Shown here piece after piece: positions 20,806 through 32,507 of a stretch of 64,000 nucleotides of DNA. The DNA lies in contig SNVD02013943.1 in the NCBI GenBank assembly GCA_013180625.2, positions 1-64,000 on the forward strand, given 5' to 3'. This DNA is from Boswellia sacra. Taxonomy: Eukaryota > Streptophyta > Magnoliopsida > Sapindales > Burseraceae. Made by a program: the position numbers and the translations under genes. Within the stretch, counting starts at the first letter, position 1, and every line of letters begins with the position of its first letter. The notes beneath the pieces were generated by a model. It was not told the DNA's origin. It worked only from the letters and a program-made list of their open reading frames with translations, and did not search any database.

Positions 20806-22520
20806 ATTCTCTCCCTCTTGAAAAAAACTCGACTCCTGACGAGTTGGCTAGCAAAAAACTCCATCAGAGCGCATTAGGTGAATGTGCCAAACGAACAAGG
20901 AAACGTCCAAGTATATCACGAACATAGCATAAAGTCTTCAAGAACTGGAAAAAAACAATGGGCCCTGCAAGCATGAGACAAGAAAGCATTGGAGGCTTGA
21001 GATGGCCTCGGTAAGCATACAAATCTTCCTCTTTAACCATTGAACTAAAAGTCAATTCCATAGGAACATGAAGTAAAGAAGCATGCAATTTAAGCCTAGG
21101 GATAGGTATAGGTTGAAGAAGCAAAGTTGAAGAGCTATGGTATATTTGGGTAGTGGGCTTGGCAGGCTTTAAAATGATGTTTGTACTATTGTGAGAAAAA
21201 GTATAGGTGTTATCTTTCCCATGACTGGTAACATTCATGTCATAAAGCCAAGGTCCTCTAAGAAGAATATGAGCTATATCCATAAGAACAACATCACAAT
21301 ATATGTTGGCATGATAAGACCCAAATATTAGAGGAACTAAACCTAGAAATCGTGGATTTAGAAACCACATTCATAGCACTTCCACTATCAATCATTAACT
21401 TACAAACCTTTTCCTTACAAGGAATGAAAATATGGAGAATGTTATTATGTCTCCAATCTTTTTCTTTGGGCATAGCTAAAATATTTCTCACAACATTAAC
21501 TCGAGGTGTATCATCATCTAACTCCAAATCTTCATCAGTAGCTTCTAAAGGTTCAAGAACCTCTCCTATAGGTGGGTCATGTATTTCTTCTAGCACTAAA
21601 GTGCGATGGGGACAACGAGAAGCAATATGATCTTTGGTATGACAATGGTGACACACTATCTGGGAATTACTAGGATAAGAACTAGAATTGGTAAATGACC
21701 TTCCTCTATTTGTGTTTGCTTAGGAAGTCTTGGGTTGGGAAAAAGTGTTTGAGTTCTCAAAGGATCTTGATGGAAGTGTTTGTGTGGGAGTTTGCCTAGT
21801 GTTAGGATATTGAAGAAAATGTTCTACTTCAGTGGCTTTGTAGTAAGCTTCATCTAAAGTAGTTGGGGAATACAAATTCACTAGTCGTTGAATATCAAAG
21901 CGGAGCCCATGGATAAACTTAGACCCAGAGATGTCATCCTCTTCAGAAATCCCACTCCTAATCATAAGATTATTGAACTTATTAGGTAATCAGTGACACT
22001 TAAAGCCCCTTGTTTAAGATTAAACATTTGTGAAAGCAATTGGGTTTTGTAAGTAGGAGGCACATACTTTCTTTGTAACCTAGACTTTATGTCATCATAA
22101 ATAAGATCTTTTCCTTCACACTCTACCTCTCATTCTACAATTTGCCAATGTTGTTTTGCAAACCCGAACTACTTAAGTTTAGCAAGACGAATTTGTAACT
22201 CGTCCGATATGTTAAACCACTAAAAATATTCCTCTACAGCATCTACCCAATCTAAGAATGCATTAGGATCCATTCTACCATCAAATTCAAGGATATCTTG
22301 TTTAACATGCTTAGTGACATTGTCATACTCATCTTTTAATGCTTTATCGCTATACTTAGCATATTTACGACTACCCTCCTCACTACATTTAGCTTTTTCA
22401 AGATCAATTTCTAACTTAGGGATATTATTTTCACCTATAAGAGTTTCCTCTTTTTTTGGAGTTGTATCCAAAATCTCTTTATCCTTTTGATCCCAATGTT
22501 TAGTAGATGGCTCCAAGTTA
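20806..22520 (-). pseudogene. Ty3/gypsy gag-protease remnant (no reverse transcriptase or integrase)
   Basis: On the minus strand a gag start (about 22516-22220, MEPSTKHWDQ), more gag (21965-21720), then a CCHC-type knuckle (CHHCHTKDHIASRCPH). After that come an aspartic-protease motif (MIDSGSA, near 21390) and a further protease-like stretch (CDVVLMDIAHILL, 21290-21170). The frames are broken between segments, near 22200, 21700 and 21300. Everything from reverse transcriptase to integrase is missing, so the element is non-autonomous and dead. Its purine tract and LTR start resemble those of the gypsy element at 52.3-56.4 kb. Confidence 0.8.
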
Positions 22521-23125
22521 GGGTCTTGTATTATGAGAAATGAAGCTTATAAGGCTTTTATAGTTGCTAATATTTCTGTCATTCTATTTTTCAAAGCATC
22601 TATCATAATGTTAAGTATAATCAATTTTCTTGAGAATATTATATTAAATTATTAAATTAATCTTGTATATTTTTTATGTGTCTAAAACCAATTATAATCA
22701 AATAATTGATTAATTATCTTATAAATTATTAACAAAATTATTTTAAGTATAATTCATTGATTTTTTGCAAAATTAAAAAAAAATTATATTTCTCAAAAAT
22801 TAAAAAAATTGCAAATTTTAAAAAAACTATTTCTAGCCACTGTCGTCGATGACCGCCAAAACATCCTTGCGTCCAGCATCAACGTAACATCGATACACGT
22901 GTGACAGCTTCTTAGACAATTAATTTTAAATGAGTTGATTAAACACTAAAATTGTTGTATCTAGTAATAGAATCCAAAAGTTGTTGTATAACAACGAGCC
23001 AGATGCACTCCAAATGTTAGATACTCTTACCTTTTAGTGATCGTCAACATCCACTTGTCGAAGGTGAGTTTGCCAGATCTTTGTATCATAGCCACATATT
23101 TGTAAAGAAGATATGGATGTAATGG
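22521..23125. other. Intergenic, with start of duplication block 4
   Basis: No gene seen. Bases 23030-23125 match 24480-24590 and 27370-27465 (shared ccacttgtc and catctttgtatcata). Confidence 0.5.
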
Positions 23126-23133
23126 GCGATGAA

Positions 23134-23858
23134 TAGGGATGTCAAAATCCCGAGGCCGGGCAGGGCCAGGGACCTCAATCCTTGGCCCCGGCCGCGGTAC
23201 GTCATTTAATTGCCCGGCCTAGGAAAATTCCCCGAAAATTTCGGGGCCAAGGTCGGGCCGAGTAATTTCATTTCGGGTCCGAGTATATTAATTCCCGGAT
23301 ACTCCTCGGATTTACTGTACTTATATTTTTTTTTGCAAGCTTTTATTAATTCGGTAGGTGTTGCTTGGTGGTGTGCTACTCTTGGAACATATATGTGGTA
23401 CTGGGTTCAAATCACTTGGTTTGCTTCATTTATTTTAACAAGTGATTTGTCTACTTTATATATAAATTTGCTTCATTTTCAAACATGTTCAGTGGCGCAG
23501 CTTGGTGGTTCACTTGCTTTGTCTTGGGTATCTCACATCTCATGTTCGAGTGGCCTAGTTTCCTTTGTTTTTTTGAAATTTGAATGGGCTAAGTTGGGCT
23601 GGGCTTGAATTAGAAATGGGCTGGACTAGGCTACGTTGGACTGGACTTGAATTAGAAATGGGCTGGATTCTACATAAATTAAATAAAATACATATTATAT
23701 TTATTTCAGGCTGGGGACTAGGCCCGACCCCGGGCATTCCCCAGGATTCCTCTCCCCGTCACCTGCCATGCTCTCCAAAAATCCGAGTAATTCCCAGGCA
23801 AGACCGGGCCGGGGATCCGGGTACCCGGCCCTGCCTGGGTAATATTTTGACATCCCTA
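23134..23858. mobile_element. hAT-type non-autonomous transposon, 725 bp, perfect TSD
   Basis: Terminal inverted repeats are TAGGGATGTCAAAAT at the left and ATTTTGACATCCCTA at the right. The 8-bp direct repeats gcgatgaa (23126-23133 and 23859-23866) are the hAT signature. The subterminal ends are GC-rich (ggccgggcagggcc). The paralogous segment at 24590 lacks the insert, giving an empty site. The internal ORFs are not conserved proteins and no transposase is present. Confidence 0.92.
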
Positions 23859-23866
23859 GCGATGAA

Positions 23867-24846
23867 GGGCCTCTAAGCCTTTATAAATACATTATTTATT
23901 AATTAAACAATCAATTAGGATTAGCTAATTAAGTAAATGATAATTATTTGATAGAAAGGTAGTAATAAAACAAATGCGCTAAGTAAGAATTTGTTTTATA
24001 TGCAGCAGGATTTGTATGATTGACATGCAATAGGAACTAAACCTAGTAGTTGCCATAATTCATAAGATTCTTCAAAAGTTAGGAAAAAATCAAATCATGC
24101 GTGTGACGTTGGCAAATGTGATTTTGACTTGTTGACTGAATCTCTCGTTTGGTCTAATTGTTGTCATCGATTGGTATCTTAGACTTTTTGGTCCTTTTTT
24201 AATTTATTGTCGACAAGCTTTATTCCAGAAACCTAATCTTCATTACTAGAAGTATTACCCCACCAGTGTGAAAAAATTATATGTTTAATTTTAAATGAGA
24301 TTCATCCGATATTTATTCCACAATTTTCCCAGTGAGAAACTGCGAAATCATTTTTCTCATGATAAATCCATAAGGATATGAGCTTTAATGGTTGCAACTT
24401 ATCTTAAATTTTGATTACATCTTTTGATTATGTACACAAAATTGAGCACATTGTTATAAAATGGTATATATTTTTACCTTTTATTGATCCTCACCGTCCA
24501 CTTGTCAAAAGGTGAATTTGTCACATCTTTGTATCATAACCATACATTTGTAATGAAGAGATTGGATGTAATGGGCACTGAAAGGCCTCCAAGCCTCTAT
24601 AAATATTAGCCCCTATTTGCACTTGCTTTTACTCTAAGTACTCTTTCTTGTCTCCATCGCTTCTCCATTTTATCTCATTTCCAATTTGTCCTATTCTCTT
24701 TTAGTCCACGGCCCCACTTTACTTCTTCCAGCAGCTTTCCAAGACATTGAAATTACCATTTTCATTTTATATTATTACAATATTACTATACTCATTACTC
24801 TACATTTACACTTCTTCCTTACTTGCTATAATATTGCAACCTTTAG
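23867..24846. other. Duplicated intergenic DNA with a promoter-like segment
   Basis: It includes copies of block 1 (24095-24460) and block 4 (24480-24600). A TATA-like ctctataaatatt lies at about 24594, in a context also found at 23876. No downstream coding region is preserved, so this may be the promoter of a lost gene. Confidence 0.4.
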
Positions 24847-24860
24847 CAACTTTTATATAC

Positions 24861-25032
24861 TTTTTTTATAACCGAAACTCCCCACCAAACCGGATCATGT
24901 GAGACCCCAACTGGGGGTTTAATCCGGGTAGAATTTTTTAAGTTTTCACCAGGATGACATTAACCTGGGATCTTCATGTAGTTGAATGCAACAAGGTCCA
25001 GGCCACGCAACCCCTTGGGCTACAACCTTCAT
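24861..25032 (-). mobile_element. SINE retroposon with target-site duplication
   Basis: On the minus strand the sequence starts with a tRNA-like A-box region (tagcccaaggggttgcg) and ends in a short T/A-rich tail. The flanks caacttttatatac (24847-24860) and caacttatatac (25033-25044) are imperfect direct repeats of 12-14 bp. The paralogous copy near 27955-27990 reads straight through without the insert. The B box is not clear, so a SINE is the best but not the only reading. Confidence 0.7.
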
Positions 25033-25044
25033 CAACTTATATAC

Positions 25045-25438
25045 TTGAACTACTTCACGTTATTAGCACAAAGTGCTCCATTAGCTTGTTATCTAACTAA
25101 CTATTTTATGAATATGTTGTATGGTTGCCATTGAATTGGATCCTTCACATCAAAAAGTAAAATTAGTCTATTATTTTGTTTTTCATTGTTCTTTTTTCTA
25201 TTTGATATTTGTAAAATTGGATAAAAATAAGCTTGGTTTAGAATAGTGAGTTTTTACTTGTATGATTATATATATGTCTAGGAAAATTTTGTCAAAAAGA
25301 TTATAAGTCTAAGGAGACTGGTTTTTAAGGAGGTTTTGTCTCCACCAGCCTTTCCTGGAAACTTTTCTAGTGTATTTAATTATACCAATACTTACTACTA
25401 ATCTAGATTATTATTCAGTTTGAAATACTGGGAAAATG
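25045..25438. other. Intergenic, leader of the copia remnant
   Basis: No gene seen. The last part before 25439 may be the gag leader. Confidence 0.35.
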
Positions 25439-26400
25439 TCAAACATAGCAAGTCTTCAGTTTGCTACTTTTGATGGGATAGAAGAAAAATATAAATAATA
25501 GGCCAGAAGTGCAAAGAGTCATTTATAGGAAATGAATCTCGAAGACACCATCAAGGAAGGAAATCATACTTCTTTCCAAGACAAAACAAAGGCTTTGAAT
25601 TTCCTTCTCCATCATTTGAACGAGAATTTATAAGTCGAATATCTTGATGAAAAAGACCCATTAATTTTGTAGAATAGCCTTGCTAAGAGATTCCATCACT
25701 AGATAAATGTTATGCTCCCTTAAGCTAAACAAGACTGGAGTAACATATGATTTCAAGACTTCAAGACGTAGTTGATTACAACTTTTTAGGATTACTTCAT
25801 AGCTGAAGTTTTATGGTTAAAAAATAATAGATGAACAAAAGATCAACAAGATTTCGTCAACATTTCACCTCTCAAATATAATTTTGCAACCAACATATCG
25901 GGAGCGACATTTTAAGAAATACTCAGACATGATCACGGGCCTCTTAGTTACTGAGAAGAATAACAAGATCTTATCGCAGAATCATCAATCATGCCCAACC
26001 AGTTCACTACCAATTGCAGAGGCAAAAAGCAACACTTACAGAAATGATTATTGGAATCGTGGACATGGACGAGGGCAAAGGAATAAGTGAAGAGGTGGCC
26101 ATAAATATTTTGATAATCAGGATGATAAGGATGACGATCAAAAGAAAGAAGATCTTGAAGACAAAAAAAGGTGGAAGAAAAAGACCTTCTAAGGCTAATG
26201 AAAACATATGATATAGATGTGGTACAAAAAGTCATTGGACACAAAATTATCGTACATCCTAACACTTGGTAGACCTTTACCAAGCAATTAAAGGGAATAA
26301 AGGAATGAAAGTGGAGACAAATCTTTTAGAAAATTTCAACCAAGCCAATACCGCTTATCTTGACTATACAGGCTTTTTCCAAGATGAAGATTGAACCAAG
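25439..26400 (+). pseudogene. Copia-type gag remnant
   Basis: The start MSNIASLQFATFDG and later pieces (TIKEGN, SFQDKTKALNFLLHHLNENL, a GRGQ/RGHGRG basic region, VDLYQ-like end) match the gag of a common plant Ty1/copia group. Many stops and frameshifts break it, and no protease, integrase or reverse transcriptase follows. LTR-like phrases (cttggccagattttt and caaggtttttaatgaggta) at about 27160-27230 may be part of its 3' LTR. Confidence 0.7.
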
Positions 26401-26540
26401 AAGTAACAAGAATTTTTCTAGTTCTTTTTATTTATGCCTTTTATATTTTGTTATTTTTGTAAGGAACTTATCCATCAACTGAAAATTTGTTGATTCCACT
26501 TATCAATGTATAAAAGAAATGAATAAACTTATCTGACTAC

Positions 26541-27360
26541 CTTGTAAAGTGGCATGTTTTTCTCTTGTAAAGAGAAATCTAGTTCTATAGTCTCTCAAAG
26601 TTGATATAAGCCCTTGAGTTAAGCCTTTTGTTGCCTTGGAGAGGCTAACGTACTTTTGCCCTAGTAAAGACAAAACCTAGCTCTAGTAAAGGCTTAGAAA
26701 TACTCTGTCCTAGTAGAGATGGAAAAGACCAAAGCTCTTGAGGAATTTAATATCCTTTCATTGAGATACTGAAGCAGTAGATTATCCATTATCAATGATA
26801 TAACATGACCTAACCGAAAAATATGCAATTTTAATTGAGTTAGCTTTTGATTTTGAGAACACAAAGTCACTTGGATAAAGCATGACTAGTGTTATATATG
26901 AAGTTCGTACAGAAATCTAAAATTGATGTTTAATATGTTATTACATAGTTTACTTGTTATTTTTAAACAACTAGATATGTATTTTATTGAGTTTGTGATT
27001 ATATTCTAATGTTATCAGATATTGATGCTTGCAGAAAATTTTTTGGTAGATCGAGTACAATCAATTTTTGTCAAAATAAGTGAGAGTACTCGTTAGAGAA
27101 ATATTTATTAGAGGAAGAATATTGTGGACATTTATGTTGCATTGTACTCTTTTTCTCTTGGCCAGATTTTTTCTCTGAATTTCATTGACAAGGTTTTTAA
27201 TGAGGTATTATTAGCATATCCAACACCACTTAGAATTTACTATATAGTTTTTGCTTAGATTTTTGTCCTACTGGATTTTTTCGTAGCAAAGATAAATATA
27301 ATTGTATTCATATATAATTATCATATAGTATTGGTGAAATATTAAAAAAAACGTGTTATA
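26541..27360. other. Copia 3' remnant and intergenic DNA
   Basis: No gene. The polypurine-like attagaggaagaat near 27108 and the LTR-like text after it fit a decayed copia 3' end. Confidence 0.4.
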
Positions 27361-29039
27361 AAATGTTAGATATTTTCACTTTTTATTGATTCTCATCACC
27401 CACTTGTCAGAAGGCCAGTTGCCACATCTTTGTATCATAGCCATACATTAGTAAACACATTGTAAAAGTAATAAACAAATGAATAAAAGTTGTATGTAAA
27501 AAAGTTGTAAAACAAAACATATAAAAGTCGTAAATACGATTTTTTTTTTACTCATTTACGATTTTTAGATATATGTTTACGATTTTTACATGCTACAGTA
27601 AACTGTTGTATGTGTACAGCAGCTGTACTATAGCATGACTCATACTCTTTCTTGTCTGCATCTCCTTTTCTCTCCTACTCCACAGCCGACTTCTAGGATC
27701 GACTATAGTACAACAGTCGAACCAATTCAATAAATTATAAATGGTTATAAAAAATTGTTAGTTATAATTATATAAAATTATAAATTAGTAAATAAAAATT
27801 ATAGTATAATGTTTATATTATTCATTTATAATTTTTATACATCTATTTATAATTTTTATATAAGTTTTAAATTATCATTTTTATTTTTATATTATTAAAA
27901 TATTACTCTACTCATTACACTAGATTTACTCTTCTCCCATTATTTATTATAATATTGCAACCTCCAGCTATTTGTATACTTAAATTATTTCACAGACATA
28001 TTAATATTTTTATATTTGATTTTCAAAGAATGATTTATTAGCTAGATAAATAGCCACATGGGAGCTCAACTTTTTTCAGCGAAAAAAAAGTGGAGGCAAG
28101 CACTGAAATTCATCAACTCTAGCCAATATTATAATGCACAATTAACGCAAAAATATTTATTCTGAATAATTTACGGGTTAGATAATGGTAACGTTTAAAT
28201 TGCTGTTGCATGTTTCCCATTATAATATTTCATAAAGGATATGTAAAATCATTGGAAGAAAAACACTGACAAGGTATATAATATCTTCTTCGGGATATAA
28301 TTCTTCAAAAGAGAATGGTAATTCTTTGCGTTTTTTAAAATTAGAACGTGCAGAATGATTCTCAACTTGGCCCATCTAATTTTTTCCCTCTTAATTTATC
28401 TTTAATTTTTCCTCTCAACTGTACTAGGCATTATCGTTTGTCCCCTGATTAGAAATTTTCTAAGTTTTTTTAATGATCATTCTAATTCTAACACGTGTGT
28501 CGTTTTTATTTGGGGTTATTTACAAGGTTAAATCTTATAATGATAATCAATAAAGAAGAACTAATTATTTTGGAGTAAATGATTGCAAAAGGAAAAGCAT
28601 AAGTGGGTTTTGTTTTTCTATCATTACTAGTTAATGTGTCTTGTCTGTCTTTGTTTCGATTCACCATCCTAATTAGAAGGAGAAATTAATTACCAATTAT
28701 ACCCAGCATGTAAGTTTAAAAAAACAGGCTTACAGCTTTAAAAATGGAAAACTTCACTATTTAGGTTTTTGTTTGTGATAAAACTATTTAATGTAAATGG
28801 TTGTTTTCAAAGGCACGTGAGGAGAGGCATGTATCCTAGCTAATGTGCTAATGTTCCACTAAATAATATATAAAAAAAACCCTTATGCTTTTTAATTACT
28901 AAATGGTATTATTTAAGTGGGAAGTATTTTGTTGTTAATGATTCAGTGAACCATCAAAATTCAATCCGTAATAACCAGTGACATGCTTGTATTGATCCAT
29001 CACTTGGAGGCTACTTACCCTAAAGATATAGTTGGGGTT
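27361..29039. repeat. Third duplication unit (blocks 4 and 2)
   Basis: 27370-27465 matches block 4. 27640-27990 matches the 24640-24860 promoter-like segment, with two AT-rich inserts. 28010-28845 matches 19290-20060. No gene was found. Confidence 0.65.
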
Positions 29040-29059
29040 AAAGTGAAAATAAATTTCCT

Positions 29060-29781
29060 ATCTTGTTCTTTACCCGTGACCAAGATCATCATCAGCATGT
29101 AAAAGAAGAGTTGCGTTTCAATCAACTGAATGACCTTCTTTTGGTTTTCCATAATTAACCATGTCTATTATAATATCATTCTCCCCAAATTGTGGTTGCT
29201 CGTAATTGTTTTTCTACATTTTTTAAGAATCCTCACGCATTCTTCATCATTGTAATGGTGTAATATGTATTGCTTGTTAATTATAACATCTAAAATTAAC
29301 CATTAAAATCATTAATTGTGATGCGTATGATTTGAGAAGACATGTCACACGGATATATGCAAGAAAGAATACTTAAAAGATGTCTAATTTTGTTAACGTT
29401 TTGACAGTGGATTTTTAAAATATACACCTTAAGTAATGTGTGGCATCAGCTGGTGGAACAGTGTCAAACATGTCTCCACCAAGATACTTGAGAATGCCAT
29501 CATTTTGGAGGTGACTGTGCACTCCCAAGTGTGGAAAGGTTTTAATACACTCCAGGGATTTCTCTTAAGCAAGAGTTGTGAAGCAGCGGTAAAGAAGCCG
29601 GGGTGAACCAGAATGCACATGAGGCGGTGGGCACAGAGAGATTTCATAGTGGTGTGCAATGGTATTGGTAGTGCAGTAGCAAGCTGGGCGGTCATTGGTT
29701 TTCTACGGTTGTGGATAATATTTGGGATGCTTGATTGAACTACACATTTCAAATTATGAAAGGATCCTATTCCATATATTT
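29060..29781 (-). pseudogene. Broken O-methyltransferase gene copy
   Basis: On the minus strand, 29752-29429 holds an exon-1 relic similar to the intact OMT at 31.5-32.3 kb (shared IIHN, KSLC, HRLM and ILVH, then SQLLLK). About 100 codons are deleted between the SQLLLK region and the HLECTV region, so the SAM-binding glycine loop is lost. 29270-29060 is a relic of exon 2 with the sense of KILKKC and VIIIDMV blurred by indels, and the C-terminus is gone. The copy starts at the same attccatatat found inside the intact exon 1, so its N-terminus is also missing. It is non-functional. Confidence 0.85.
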
Positions 29782-30777
29782 TTTTTAATACATATTTTTT
29801 AATATATTTTAAGTTAATATCAATAATATATCCCCTTTAAAATTAAAAAAATTTAAAATTAATCATGTATTCTTATTAAACTTTGATAACAAAATCACAA
29901 AATTCTTTCCGCAATATAATTCTTTAAAGGAAAATGGTAATTCTTCACGGTTTTAATTAGCCTTAAAACTCGGAAAACTATGGTCAACTTTGGCCCATCC
30001 AACTTTTCCCCTTCTGATTTCTCTTAAAGATGTCTCCCAACTCTAGGCATCATCGTTTGTACCCTGATTAAAAATTTTATAAGTTTGTTCACTACATAAA
30101 TTAAAGAAAGATCATTAATAATATAGAGAGAGGAGTAGTACTACTATAACTCCAACTCGGATGCAAGTTCAATAATTCATCAATTGGTAATTAGATCCGC
30201 GGTATTTCTGAAATTAATCGCAAACGAAACTCCACAAAAATAAGATCAAAATTTTCAACCACCAGACTCTGGAGGAGTTTCAATTTAAATTTTAACGTTA
30301 CTTTCCACAATCATACTCAATTCTTTCTTCTTCTTCTTCTTCTTTTTTAAAAAAAAAAACATCTCTCTCAACCACTACCAAGTTTTGTATTTAAAAAAAA
30401 AAAAAAGATACAGATGAGATGAGAAAAAGATCATTGTCCTAGCATTATACTCATTTATATTCGTTAACTCAGAATTTAGTGAATAAAATTTATGGTGTAA
30501 ATATTCAATAGGATTACAAATTATTGTAAACAAAGGGAACTCCAATATTAACGAACTGTTATAACATAAAATAGTACATATCAATGCTTAAGATTTCATA
30601 ATTCTGTAAAAAACACACTGAGCATGAAAGACCTTAATTTGAAAAAAAAAATGGCAAACCTTAATTAAAGACAATATTCAACAGCATTTGTGGTAGCATC
30701 AGGGGTACACTCAAACAAAACAGATCAAACTTTCAACTACTAATTAAAACTAGAGAAGGAACTTAAATATATAATTA
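29782..30777. other. Intergenic, duplication relics downstream of the OMT gene
   Basis: 29770-29890, 29898-30090 and 30088-30175 match blocks 1-3. The rest is AT-rich, with homopolymer runs and a (CTT)n tract at about 30325-30350. The first few hundred bases below 30778 should contain the OMT 3' UTR. Confidence 0.5.
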
Positions 30778-31411
30778 TTAAGGACAAACCTCAATGAGAG
30801 ATCTTAAGCCTAGTAGGGGGATTATTTTATAGCAACTGAAACCAGCCTCTAAGAAAAGTTTAGCCCATTCTTTCTCATCTCGCTCTTTTCCTGTTACCAA
30901 GGTCATCATCAGCATGTCAAAGAAGAGTTGGGTTTCAGTCGACTCATTGTCCTTTTGGTTTCCTATAACCATGTCTATTATAATCACTTTCCCCAAATTA
31001 TTGTTGCTTGTAATTGCTTCTCTACACTTTTTAAGAATCTTCACGCATTCCTCGTCATTCCAGTCATGTAATATCCACTGCTTGTCACAACATACAAAAT
31101 TAGCCGTTAGAATCATTCATTATAATTTGCAAGATTTTAGATGGGTATATACCATATACAAATGTGTGAAAGAATATTATTTAAGATATAAATTATTTGG
31201 TATATGCATGTTGGTACAGAATCTTAACGTTGTGCTAGAAGATTTGTGCTCTTCAAAAAACATAAATGTACAAATATTTTATTGGCTTTTTGTATAATAT
31301 CTTTGATGCTATATATATATATATACACACACACACTAGAAGATGTGTGCTCTTCGAAAAAACATAAATGTAAAAGAAATATTTTATTGGCTTTATATAT
31401 AATCTTTGATG

Positions 31412-31479
<68 letters not shown>

Positions 31480-32316
31480 GCTTCCAATAGAAAATAAAGA
31501 ATAAAATTACGGTAGAGATGATTAAACTAATTATATATATACCTTCAGTAAGATTGCATCCGCTGGTGGAACAGTCTCAAACATGTCTCCACCAAGATAT
31601 TTGAGGTTGCCATGATCACTTTGGAGGTCAGCAACCACATGTGGAAGATCAAATACTGTGCACTCCAAGTGTGGAAAAGCTTGAGTAATGGACTTGGCCA
31701 CTGTTCCGGTGCCACCACCGACATCGACCAACGAGTTCAACCCTTCAAATACATCCTTGCACTTGTCAATTATCACGCTAGCTACGAATCGGGCGTCACT
31801 AGCCATTGCTTCATTGAAAAATTGGTTAAAGTTTGGGTCCTGCCCAGCACACTCCCAAAACGGCACCCCATGTGTAGTAGCAAATGGGGTAGGAACATCG
31901 TCCTGAAACCAAGTGCTGAGCTGCTGCCACGGGGCTATTAAAAGAGGATCGAGCATAGATAGTAAGAAAGGTGTTATACTCAAGGGATTGTTCTTAAGCA
32001 AGAGTTGTGAAGCAGTGGTGAGAACATAGCCTTCTTCGGGGTCATTTACGCTAACTTTTTGGAGTGTAAAGAAGCCTGAGTGAACCAGAATGCGCATGAG
32101 GCGGTGGACACATAGGGATTTAGTGGGGTGTACTGGTAGTGCAGCAACAAGCTGGGCAAGGGTCATTGGTTTTCCATGGTTGTGGATAATATCTGGTATG
32201 CCTAATTGAACTGCACATTTCAGAGACATGGAATTTATGAAGTTGAAAATGTGATTCCATATATGGGCGTGACCTTGAAGTAGCTCACTGCCACTCTCTG
32301 CGTCCACCAAATGCAT
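30778..32316 (-). CDS. Class II SAM-dependent O-methyltransferase (COMT/ROMT-like), 357 aa
   Basis: Two exons, 32316-31543 and 31077-30778, joined K258|W259, the intron position usual in this family. Residues 1-110 form the dimerisation domain. The SAM-binding loop LVDVGGGTG is at 196-204, VFDLPHV at 221-227 and GGDMFE at 242-247. Catalytic His262 lies in WILHDW, and the C-terminal segment carries TGKERDEKEW. The length of 357 aa is normal. The best family match by motif is the phenolic/stilbene and alkaloid OMT group (resveratrol OMT, norcoclaurine 6-OMT-like), which methylate phenolic hydroxyls in the cytosol. The substrate cannot be read from sequence. The 465-bp intron holds a local duplication and a TA microsatellite. 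A broken copy lies 1 kb downstream. Confidence 0.93.
31224..31490. repeat. Intronic tandem duplication plus (TA)n tract
   Basis: Inside the OMT intron, tgtgctcttc...aaaacataaatgta...tattttattggcttt occurs at about 31224-31300 and again at 31336-31400, 110 bp apart. A long TA run follows at about 31413-31480. Confidence 0.85.
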
Positions 32317-32390
32317 CTTTATGTTATAATGGGCTCGGGAACTTGAGCTTTGTTAATTTTGGGATGAACTAATTGCTGCGATGTGGAGCT

Positions 32391-32400
32391 CTATTTATAA
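32391..32400 (-). promoter_or_regulatory. Probable TATA box of the OMT gene
   Basis: ttataaatag on the minus strand lies about 75-85 bp upstream of the OMT ATG (32316), leaving a short 5' UTR. This is the usual spacing for a plant promoter. Confidence 0.6.
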
Positions 32401-32507
32401 TCACGGAAAGCTAAGTGAACACGGAATTACATGCCTGATTTCGTCTAGAACTAGAACACTGTTATGGGGATGTTCCATGTGCAATAATACAAATTAACCA
32501 TTGAGAT

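Noticed and set aside
23210..23876. Two long + strand ORFs of 132 and 98 codons
   Set aside because: They are inside the hAT element, of low complexity and without homology to a transposase.
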